Below are positions 1 through 5,141 of a stretch of 5,769 nucleotides of DNA, one piece after another. Position 1 is the first letter of the stretch; each line of letters opens with the position of its first letter. Location: assembly GCA_947508155.1 (NCBI GenBank), contig CANNRM010000044.1, forward strand, positions 1 to 5,769, written 5' to 3'. This stretch comes from Rickettsiales bacterium (lineage in GTDB: Bacteria; Pseudomonadota; Alphaproteobacteria; Rickettsiales; Rickettsiaceae). Under the pieces are notes generated by a model, which was not told the DNA's origin, ran no database searches, and saw only the letters and a program-made list of their open reading frames with translations. The position numbers were made by a program, and so were the translations under genes.

Positions 1-484
1 AAACTTAAATAATTTACTTGAAAATCACGCATTTAAGGGCAAATCTTTAGAGGAAATCATTCTTGCTTCAGCAGGTAAGGCTGATATGGCTGGCATTTTT
101 AACAATGCTGCGCAAATTTGGAATCATACATTTTACTGGCATTCAATGAAGCAAAATGGTGGTGGTAAACCAGGTGCGAAATTGCTTGCAAGAATCGAGG
201 CGGATTTCGGGTCTTTCGATGAATTTGTAACTCAATTTAAACAAGCAGGAGCTACGCAATTCGGTAGCGGATGGGCTTGGCTGGTAGAAGATGCTGGCAA
301 ATTGAAGGTTATTAAAACTGCTAATGCTGGTGTGCCTTTCACGGATGGTGTGAAGCCATTGATGACTTGTGATGTGTGGGAACATGCTTATTATATAGAT
401 TTCCGCAATAGACGTCCTGACTATATTGGTGCATTTTTGGAGCATTTGGTGAATTGGGATTTTGTAGAGAAAAATTTGGGTTGA
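1..484 (+). CDS. sodB: Fe-type superoxide dismutase, 3' part (N-terminus outside window)
   Basis: Detoxifies superoxide to H2O2 and O2 in the cytoplasm. The frame is open from base 2, giving 160 residues before TGA at 482-484. The first residues, [19 protein letters not shown], match the family just after helix 1, so roughly 35-45 residues, including the first metal-ligand His, lie upstream. The remaining three ligands are visible: His in [13 protein letters not shown] (codon 125-127), Asp in the DVWEHAYY signature (codon 371-373) and His in the same signature (codon 383-385). Gln in NNAAQIW (codon 113-115) is the residue typical of iron rather than manganese enzymes, and the later NAG segment also fits the iron type. 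Family and metal type are assigned from these motifs; actual metal use cannot be read from sequence. An internal ATG at 86 is not the start, because homology extends to the window edge. No hairpin plus T-tract terminator is seen after the stop. Confidence 0.96.
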   Translation, partial: NLNNLLENHAFKGKSLEEIILASAGKADMAGIFNNAAQIWNHTFYWHSMKQNGGGKPGAKLLARIEADFGSFDEFVTQFKQAGATQFGSGWAWLVEDAGKLKVIKTANAGVPFTDGVKPLMTCDVWEHAYYIDFRNRRPDYIGAFLEHLVNWDFVEKNLG

Positions 485-516
485 TGAAGCTTTATGTTTA
501 TTTTCTCATTAATATA

Positions 517-525
517 TGATATTAT
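517..525 (+). promoter_or_regulatory. Extended -10 promoter candidate for the toxin-antitoxin/hscB run
   Basis: TGATATTAT fits the extended -10 form TGnTATAAT with one mismatch. The -35 region is only T-rich (TTTATT at 497-502). Extended -10 promoters commonly tolerate a weak -35. Transcription would begin near 531-533, directly at the inverted repeat described in the next entry. Inferred from sequence only. Confidence 0.45.
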
Positions 526-532
526 GAAGTAA

Positions 533-551
533 GTAAGCCATGTATGCTTAC
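533..551 (+). promoter_or_regulatory. Inverted repeat, possible antitoxin operator
   Basis: GTAAGC (533-538) and GCTTAC (546-551) form a perfect 6-bp inverted repeat around a 7-base spacer. It lies just downstream of the extended -10 candidate and 22 bases before the antitoxin start. AbrB/VapB antitoxins usually repress their own operon by binding palindromes at this place. The position suits an operator, but a 6-bp repeat in AT-rich DNA could occur by chance. Confidence 0.4.
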
Positions 552-573
552 CTATAAAATATAGAGTAAAATT

Positions 574-855
574 ATGAGCAGTGCGCTAAAATATAATAAT
601 ATTGTAGTTTCATCAAAGGGGCAGGTTGTAATTCCTAGTTCGTTTAGAAAGGCGCTTGGAATTCATAATAAAACCAACTTAATTTGTCACGTGACAGAAG
701 ATGGTGCTATTTCTATGAAGCCAGCAAAATATCCAATCGAAAAGCTTTTTGGGTTGTGTAAGGGCAAAGGGGCTGAGCCTTATGTACCTAAAGACGATAT
801 AGATTATGCTATAATGCAAGCTGTTCGTAAAAATGACGAGAGAACAAAATGTTAA
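574..855 (+). CDS. AbrB/MazE-type antitoxin (VapB-like)
   Basis: Antitoxin of a type II toxin-antitoxin pair. It is expected to bind DNA as a dimer, repress its own operon and mask the PIN toxin encoded next. The 93 residues show a SpoVT/AbrB swapped-hairpin domain at about residues 8-50, with the hallmark SSKGQVVIPSSFRKALGI at 13-30. The C-terminal part (about 53-93; IEKLFGLCKGKG, then an acidic/amphipathic stretch DDIDYAIMQAVRKNDER) has the look of a toxin-binding tail. The start at 574 is preceded by a weak AGAG ribosome binding site at 563-566. The stop overlaps the toxin start by 7 nt, as expected for translational coupling. The family is clear; the exact subfamily name is not. Confidence 0.9.
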   Translation: MSSALKYNNIVVSSKGQVVIPSSFRKALGIHNKTNLICHVTEDGAISMKPAKYPIEKLFGLCKGKGAEPYVPKDDIDYAIMQAVRKNDERTKC

Positions 856-1274
856 TCGGTGTAGATACTAACGTATTAGCAAGAATATTTTTAGAGGATC
901 ATCCTCAGCAGCAGCATATTTCTAGGCACTTTTTGTCTGAAATGTCTAAGCAAAATAGGTTGTTTATTTCGTCATATACTATATTAGAGCTTGTCTGGGT
1001 ATTAAATATTAATGATAAAAGCAAGCCACAAATTGTAGAATCCATCGAGGCTATATTGGATATTCAAGGTATTACGATAGGTCAACGTTCTACGATTTTG
1101 TTGGCATTAGAGAAATACAGGGGTGGTAAAGCTGATTTTGGTGATTATATGATAGTTGCAGAAGGTGAGGAGAATCATATTCATATGCTTGTTACTTTCG
1201 ATAAGGTTTTAATAAAGGATAATCCATCGCATTATATGAACCCGGATTATTTTTTACATCAAAAATCACATTAA
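849..1274 (+). CDS. PIN-domain ribonuclease toxin (VapC-like)
   Basis: Predicted Mg2+-dependent endoribonuclease. VapC toxins cleave tRNA or rRNA when released from their antitoxin. The 141 residues cover one PIN domain with its acidic residues in place: D6 in GVDTNVLAR, E47 in ILELVWVL, D96 and D99 in KADFGDYMI, and D118 in VTFDKVL. All catalytic positions look intact, so the toxin is probably active. A good ribosome binding site (GAGAG, 838-842) lies inside the antitoxin gene 6 nt before the ATG. The start overlaps the end of the antitoxin. The RNA target cannot be read from the sequence. hscB follows 4 nt after the stop. Confidence 0.92.
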   Translation: MLIGVDTNVLARIFLEDHPQQQHISRHFLSEMSKQNRLFISSYTILELVWVLNINDKSKPQIVESIEAILDIQGITIGQRSTILLALEKYRGGKADFGDYMIVAEGEENHIHMLVTFDKVLIKDNPSHYMNPDYFLHQKSH

Positions 1275-1278
1275 AATA

Positions 1279-1695
1279 ATGCAAAATTTTTTCACCCTTT
1301 TTAATCTCGAAGAACGTTTTGATATAGATCTCAACGAATTAGATGTTCGTTATTTCGCGCTGCAATCGCAATATCATCCTGATCGTTCCGATGACGCGAA
1401 TATGGGGCTGCTTATTAATGAGGGGTACAAAATTCTCCAAGATAATTTCGAGCGCGCGAACCATATTCTTGAACTACATGGAATATTTGTGACGAATAAC
1501 AAACTTGCTCCTACAATTCCTGCTGAGAAATTAGAAGAAATCTTAGATACGATAGACAATATCGATGAAATAGATCCTTTCCCGGAGCTTCTTCAATCTA
1601 TTAGCTATGCTTTTGCTCAAAAGGATTACCAAACGGCTGCTTTATTGACTCTGGAGCTGAGATATATAGAAAGATCTATGGGGTACGATATCTAA
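1279..1695 (+). CDS. hscB: Fe-S cluster assembly co-chaperone HscB (J-domain)
   Basis: J-domain co-chaperone that delivers the scaffold IscU to HscA and stimulates its ATPase during Fe-S cluster transfer in the cytoplasm. The 138 residues begin MQNFFTLFNLEERFDID, the usual HscB opening. The J-domain signature HPD is at 33-35 (QSQYHPDRSDD), followed by the conserved helix INEGYKILQDNFERANHILELHG (about 47-69). The C-terminal part (about 80-138) is acidic and helical, where the IscU-binding three-helix bundle lies. E. coli HscB has 171 residues, so this one is short, mainly in the C-terminal bundle. No ribosome binding site is visible before the ATG, which is 4 nt after the toxin stop, so translation may depend on re-initiation from the toxin gene. 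hscA is not the next gene: a convergent gene ends 1 nt away. Confidence 0.9.
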   Translation: MQNFFTLFNLEERFDIDLNELDVRYFALQSQYHPDRSDDANMGLLINEGYKILQDNFERANHILELHGIFVTNNKLAPTIPAEKLEEILDTIDNIDEIDPFPELLQSISYAFAQKDYQTAALLTLELRYIERSMGYDI

Positions 1696-1696
1696 G

Positions 1697-2101
1697 TTAT
1701 CTCCCACCCATTTCTTTTTGCTTCGCTAATCGCGCAGCTCGTGCTGCTGCAAAATTCGCTATATGTGCATCAGGGTTAAATGCTGGCAAAGGTGCTTGCG
1801 TAGCTTGTGTTGGAGGGTTAACATACGCCCCTCTGTTTTCTTTTGTATATTCTGCACTATTTCTTCTTGTATTGTCCAGAGTGGTTGCGTCATGTATATC
1901 TATTCCAAATGCTGTGGCTATTTCTGCTAAATTATCCCTTTGTTGTTGTGCATTACCACTTTTTTTTGTGGTATACCTTTGCATAGTGCTTGTCTTGTCG
2001 CTTACATTTTCTTCCGTAACTGTATAATTTTGGGGATTTCCAGTATTCACCTCAACTTGTTCTGCGAATGATACGTTTTTTGGTGTTGTTTTTGGTGGCA
2101 T
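1697..2101 (-). CDS. Unrecognised 134-residue protein, probably disordered with a basic Ala-rich C-terminus
   Basis: I do not recognise a family. The gene is supported by a clear ribosome binding site (AAGAGG, minus strand of 2106-2111, 4 nt before the ATG) and by a frame kept open for 134 codons. The protein is rich in Thr, Asn, Gln, Ala and Pro, with no signal peptide or membrane segment, and looks largely disordered. One possible helix is at about 51-66 (AQQQRDNLAEIATAFG). A Pro-rich linker (about 95-110) precedes an Ala/Arg/Lys C-terminal helix, NFAAARAARLAKQKEMGGR (116-134). The N-terminus holds KNVSFAE (8-14). Composition, small size and positive C-terminus resemble type IV-secreted effectors of intracellular bacteria, but that is inference. 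The stop is 1 nt from the hscB stop with no terminator between, so transcripts should overlap. Three TTAA boxes lie directly upstream. Confidence 0.72.
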   Translation of the reverse strand: MPPKTTPKNVSFAEQVEVNTGNPQNYTVTEENVSDKTSTMQRYTTKKSGNAQQQRDNLAEIATAFGIDIHDATTLDNTRRNSAEYTKENRGAYVNPPTQATQAPLPAFNPDAHIANFAAARAARLAKQKEMGGR

Positions 2102-2113
2102 AAAACCTCTTCA

Positions 2114-2139
2114 TTAATAGTAAGTTAATTTATTATTAA
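2114..2139. promoter_or_regulatory. Tandem CtrA-like boxes (three TTAA at 11-bp spacing)
   Basis: TTAA occurs at 2114-2117, 2125-2128 and 2136-2139, each pair separated by exactly 7 bases. This gives two overlapping matches to the alphaproteobacterial CtrA consensus TTAA-N7-TTAA. The boxes lie 13-38 bases upstream of the start codon of the minus-strand gene, next to its ribosome binding site. CtrA is the essential response regulator of cell cycle and motility in Alphaproteobacteria and is retained in many Rickettsiales. AT-rich background makes chance TTAA common, but three in exact register is less so. If transcription starts at the TATAAT at 2196-2201, the boxes would sit in the leader and favour repression. 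Confidence 0.5.
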
Positions 2140-2195
2140 TGTAACAGATATGTGGGGGGATATACAAAAATTATTACCAATAAATATAAAAAATA

Positions 2196-2222
2196 ATTAT
2201 AAATATGTCGTATTTATCACAA
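2196..2222 (-). promoter_or_regulatory. Candidate promoter of the minus-strand gene
   Basis: The minus strand reads TATAAT (complement of 2196-2201), a perfect -10. TTGTGA (complement of 2217-2222) is a partial -35 at a short 15-base spacing. Transcription would start near 2189, giving a leader of almost 90 nt that spans the G6 tract and the TTAA boxes. The region is very AT-rich, so the -10 match alone is weak evidence. Confidence 0.3.
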
Positions 2223-2310
2223 GAACGGATTCTTTACGCCCACAAATCCTAACAAAAACTCTATCCATATCACCTAAATTCGTCTATGATCTCCCTAATA
2301 CCAGTTTCTA

Positions 2311-2390
2311 GGATTAATTCTACGTCGTCGCTTTAAAGCTCACGCACTTAAGTGTACGCTTTGCTTTTTGCTTCTAGTATTATTTAATCC
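2311..2390. repeat. 80-bp palindrome-rich block upstream of pccB
   Basis: GGATTAA (2311-2317) and TTAATCC (2384-2390) form outer inverted repeats. Inside are two perfect 10-bp palindromes, GCTTTAAAGC (2330-2339) and CACTTAAGTG (2345-2354), and AAAGC (2335-2339) can also pair with GCTTT (2358-2362) around the second palindrome. TTCTAGGATTAATT (2306-2319) recurs as TTCTAGTATTATTT (2372-2385). The nested symmetry suggests a small palindromic intergenic element, or a strong mRNA leader structure or operator for pccB. A possible -10 (TATTAT, 2378-2383) lies at its right end without a good -35. Confidence 0.45.
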
Positions 2391-2425
2391 AGAAAGCCGG
2401 TATACCTAACTAAGGATATCTCACT

Positions 2426-3949
2426 ATGGTGTCAAAACTTGAACAGAAGCAGAATACCGCGCGTATTGGTGGTGGCTGGAAACGTATAGAAACGCAACAT
2501 AAAAAGGGCAAATTAACTGCGCGTGAGCGTATTGAAGTGCTCTTGGACCCGGATTCTTTTGAGGAGTCAGGAATGTTTGTGGAGCATCGTTGCCAAAATT
2601 TTGGAATGGAAGAAACATCCTTTCTTGGTGATGGAGTTGTTACCGGTCATGGTACTATCAACGGACGTTTGGTGTTTGTTTATAGTCAGGATTTTACCGT
2701 ACTCGGTGGTTCTTTGGGTGAATATCACGCAAAGAAAATTTGTAAATTAATGGATACGGCAATGAGCGTTGGTGCACCGATTATAGGCATCAATGACTCA
2801 GGTGGTGCGCGTATTCAAGAGGGTGTTGATTCACTCGGTGGATATGGTGAGATTTTTACGCGTAATGTACGTTCATCAGGGGTTATCCCGCAAATTTCAA
2901 TGATTATGGTTCCATGTGCTGGTGGTGCGGTTTATTCCCCAGCTTTGACAGATTTTATCTTCATGGTGGAAGGCTCTTCTTATATGTTCGTGACTGGTCC
3001 AGAAGTTGTAAAAACCGTAACGGGTGAAGAAGTAACCCAAGAAAAACTCGGTGGTGCATCTGTGCATACTGCCATTAGCGGCGTAGCGGATTTGTCGTTT
3101 AAAAATGACATTGAAGCTCTACTTTCAATGAGAGAGTTTTTTAATTTCTTGCCCCTGTCAAACAAGCATACAACGCCTATTCGTCCTACTAAAGATCCAG
3201 CAGATAGAATTGATATGTCGCTCAGCACTTTGGTGCCGAATAATCCAAATAAGCCATATGACATGAAAGAGCTTATCGAGCGTATCGTCGATGAGGGGTA
3301 TTTCTTCGAGCTGCAGCCAGATTTTGCTGCGAATATTATTACTGGGTTCGGCTATATGGAAGGCAGGGCGGTGGGGTTTGTTGCGAATCAACCTATGCAA
3401 CTTGCGGGCTGTTTGGATATTAATGCTTCTCGTAAAGCAGCCAGGTTTATCCGTTTCTGTGATGCATTTAACATTCCACTTGTAAGTCTTGTGGACGTAC
3501 CTGGTTTCTTGCCTGGTACTAATCAGGAATATAGTGGTATTATTAAACATGGTGCAAAATTGCTTTATGCATATGCTGAAGCTACAGTGCCGAAAGTGAC
3601 AGTTATAACTCGCAAGGCCTATGGTGGGGCATATATTGTTATGAATTCAAAGCATTTAAGAGGCGATGTGAATTACGCTTGGAATGATGCTGAAATAGCG
3701 GTTATGGGTGCAGAAGGAGCTATTGAGATTGTGTTTAAGGGCCTAGCGGATGATCCTGAGGCAAAATCCGCAAAGATTCAAGAATATAAAGAGACCGTTA
3801 CATCGCCGTTTGTAGCCGCATCTCGTGGATATGTCGATGATATTATCCAGCCACAAAATACTAGATGGCGGATATGTAAGGCTTTGCGTTTCCTTAGGAC
3901 TAAGAAGGTGGAGACTCCGTGGAAGAAGCATGATAATTTGCCGTTATAA
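2426..3949 (+). CDS. pccB: Propionyl-CoA carboxylase beta subunit (carboxyltransferase)
   Basis: Carboxyltransferase subunit that moves the carboxyl group from carboxybiotin to propionyl-CoA, giving methylmalonyl-CoA; it works with a biotin-carrying alpha subunit. At 507 residues it is full length, with both crotonase-like halves. The N-terminal half has [21 protein letters not shown] and the oxyanion-hole segment [10 protein letters not shown] (G167-A168). The C-terminal half has [12 protein letters not shown], the second oxyanion-hole segment KAYGGAY (G401-A402), and the closing [10 protein letters not shown] and [14 protein letters not shown] typical of PccB. Residue 404 is Ile (codon 3635-3637), where propionyl-specific enzymes carry Asp (GGAYDVM). 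N420-D421 replaces the usual Pro-Thr of AWPTAEIAVMG. The start is supported by AAGGA at 2412-2416, 9 nt upstream. No pccA follows, so the partner must be encoded elsewhere. Acetyl-CoA or mixed acyl-CoA use is possible. Confidence 0.95.
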   Translation: MVSKLEQKQNTARIGGGWKRIETQHKKGKLTARERIEVLLDPDSFEESGMFVEHRCQNFGMEETSFLGDGVVTGHGTINGRLVFVYSQDFTVLGGSLGEYHAKKICKLMDTAMSVGAPIIGINDSGGARIQEGVDSLGGYGEIFTRNVRSSGVIPQISMIMVPCAGGAVYSPALTDFIFMVEGSSYMFVTGPEVVKTVTGEEVTQEKLGGASVHTAISGVADLSFKNDIEALLSMREFFNFLPLSNKHTTPIRPTKDPADRIDMSLSTLVPNNPNKPYDMKELIERIVDEGYFFELQPDFAANIITGFGYMEGRAVGFVANQPMQLAGCLDINASRKAARFIRFCDAFNIPLVSLVDVPGFLPGTNQEYSGIIKHGAKLLYAYAEATVPKVTVITRKAYGGAYIVMNSKHLRGDVNYAWNDAEIAVMGAEGAIEIVFKGLADDPEAKSAKIQEYKETVTSPFVAASRGYVDDIIQPQNTRWRICKALRFLRTKKVETPWKKHDNLPL

Positions 3950-3983
3950 CAGATGAAAATGGTGATCTACGGCTGTGTGAGCA

Positions 3984-4112
3984 TCAGTGCGAGGAGCGTA
4001 GCGACGTGGCAATCTCCCTTTTATAAAATATTATGCATGATACAGCGAATCAGAAGGTTTTATAGCAGAAGGGATATTGCTACGTCGGTCTGAAGCTCTC
4101 CTCGCAATGACG
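3984..4112. repeat. Inverted pair of a REP/MITE-like intergenic repeat
   Basis: The left arm (3984-4020) contains GTGCGAGGAGCGTAGCGACG followed by TGGCAATCTCCCTT. The right arm (4069-4112), read on the minus strand, contains GTCATTGCGAGGAG, then CGACGTAGCAATATCCCTT. The arms match closely except for an extra few bases in the middle of the right arm. TATAAAA (4022-4028) and TTTTATA (4058-4064) extend the symmetry inwards, leaving a 29-base loop. The core GTCATTGCGAGGAG...GACG..GCAATCTCCC is, from memory, a type of intergenic repeat seen in many bacterial genomes. It has no reading frame. As RNA it could fold into a long hairpin after pccB, protecting the mRNA end or blocking read-through into the transporter gene, but no T-tract marks a classical terminator. 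Confidence 0.75.
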
Positions 4113-4145
4113 GTTGCTGGAGATTAAACATAATACACAAAAACT

Positions 4146-5063
4146 ATGCACAAAACTCCATATTATTACTACCTCCTAGCGCTAATCCCGCCATTAATGG
4201 GTGCGGGTAGTTATATAGTGTCAAAATATGTCATTCACGATATTTCTCCAATAGCGCTCCTATTCTATAGATGGCTCTCGGGGCTTTTAATTCTTACACC
4301 ATTCGTTTTGAAAGGCTTTATATCAGAACTTAAAGCGGTAAGACAGCATATCAAAATTCTCACAATAATCTCCGCATCCGGCGTTACGCTCTTCAACCTC
4401 TTTGTTTATTATTCCTTGAAATATACAACATCAACAAACACATCAATTGTAACTAGCATTTTTCCTGTTTTTGTGCTGATTATGGGCATTGTCATACATA
4501 AGGACAAGCTTGATAAATTGCAGCTAATTTCCATGATGCTTGCATTGATTGGAGCAGTAGTGATTATCAGTCATGGTCATATTTTAGAAGGGGTTGAGGG
4601 GTTGTTTCATAATGTTGGAGATTTCATCGCCCTGGCTGCTGCGCTGTGTTTTGCGATTTATTTTGTAGCGGTTAAATCTAAGCCCAAAGATATGTCATTT
4701 TATCCTTTCGTATATGCTACATTTTTGATAGGTACTATAATGATTCTACCAATTTATTTGTTTGATTTGTTATATTTGGGTAATAGGTTTGAAGTGAATG
4801 TACAAAATGTCTCTGTGATTATATTTCTTGGGCTTGCGGTTTCTGTTGTTGGTATGATTATTATGAATGCAACGGTATTGAAAATCGGGCCGAATCTTGC
4901 TTCGATATTGTTTTATGTGACCCCATTGGCAACTTCGATAATAGCAGTGACTATTTTAGGGGAGAAATTTGAAACTTTTCATCTCATTGGCATGGTGTTT
5001 ATAATAGTTGGAATAAATTTGCCAATTGTTTGGAGGGGTTTAATTGGTAGGGCGTCAAAATAG
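4146..5063 (+). CDS. EamA/DMT-family membrane transporter
   Basis: Inner-membrane permease of the drug/metabolite transporter superfamily. The 305 residues form two EamA repeats with about ten membrane segments, roughly at 10-28, 34-55, 70-90, 97-117, 125-142, 158-176, 185-207, 222-241, 248-271 and 279-296. Family marks are SPIALLFYRWLSGLLIL in segment 2, YYSLKYTTSTNTSIV before segment 4, and LGEKF (271-275) between the last two segments. Members export amino acids or drugs or, in obligate intracellular bacteria, import host metabolites such as S-adenosylmethionine; the substrate cannot be deduced here. The ATG at 4146 is the only sensible start, because an in-frame TAA lies at 4131-4133. No good ribosome binding site is seen; GGAG at 4119-4122 is too far away. 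It stands alone between the repeat pair and flbD, so co-transcription with pccB is uncertain. Confidence 0.9.
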   Translation: MHKTPYYYYLLALIPPLMGAGSYIVSKYVIHDISPIALLFYRWLSGLLILTPFVLKGFISELKAVRQHIKILTIISASGVTLFNLFVYYSLKYTTSTNTSIVTSIFPVFVLIMGIVIHKDKLDKLQLISMMLALIGAVVIISHGHILEGVEGLFHNVGDFIALAAALCFAIYFVAVKSKPKDMSFYPFVYATFLIGTIMILPIYLFDLLYLGNRFEVNVQNVSVIIFLGLAVSVVGMIIMNATVLKIGPNLASILFYVTPLATSIIAVTILGEKFETFHLIGMVFIIVGINLPIVWRGLIGRASK

Positions 5064-5084
5064 AGATAGTATCCTCCTATTTCC

Positions 5085-5114
5085 TTTTGCAAAATTTCAA
5101 AAATCCTGTATTAT
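5085..5114 (+). promoter_or_regulatory. Candidate sigma-70-type promoter of flbD with overlapping palindrome
   Basis: TTGCAA (5087-5092) and TATTAT (5109-5114) are separated by 16 bases and lie 27 bases before the flbD start at 5142. The -35 box is inside the perfect 10-bp palindrome TTTTGCAAAA (5085-5094), which could be an operator. No sigma-54 -24/-12 pair is seen here, so flbD appears to be read by housekeeping polymerase. Confidence 0.4.
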
Positions 5115-5141
5115 TATTCTTAATAAACAGGTATGAAAACG

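Larger units (their letters stand above)
2102..2425. other. 324-nt intergenic region between the minus-strand gene and pccB
   Basis: Divergent regulatory space. From left to right it holds the ribosome binding site of the minus gene (2106-2111), three spaced TTAA boxes (2114-2139), a G6 tract (2154-2159), a minus-strand TATAAT (2196-2201), an unconvincing 23-codon minus-strand reading frame (2197-2268), an 80-bp palindrome-rich block (2311-2390), and the pccB ribosome binding site AAGGA (2412-2416). No tRNA or longer gene is seen. Confidence 0.8.

Noticed and set aside
1784..1800. TGGCAAAGGTGCTTGCG, resembling a sigma-54 -24/-12 promoter
   Set aside because: The GG-GC spacing is 11 rather than 10 bases, and it lies inside the coding region of the minus-strand gene with no gene suitably placed downstream.
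2197..2268. Minus-strand 23-codon reading frame preceded by AGGTGAT, a good anti-16S match
   Set aside because: The ATG follows the AGGTGAT directly, the peptide has no recognisable feature, and its stop overlaps the candidate TATAAT. Too short to support without conservation or ribosome profiling.
2980..3550. Antisense reading frames inside pccB
   Set aside because: They lie opposite a clearly conserved gene, have no ribosome binding sites or recognisable domains, and are expected by chance from its codon use.
3993..4024. GGAG...CTCC followed by CTTTTAT as a possible intrinsic terminator after pccB
   Set aside because: The stem is only 4 bp with a 17-base loop, and the T-run is short and interrupted; the sequence is better explained as one arm of the inverted repeat pair.
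5133..5141. Alternative upstream ATG for flbD adding Met-Lys-Thr
   Set aside because: It is 1 nt from the CAGG ribosome binding site, whereas ATG 5142 has workable spacing and matches the family N-terminus MRLL.
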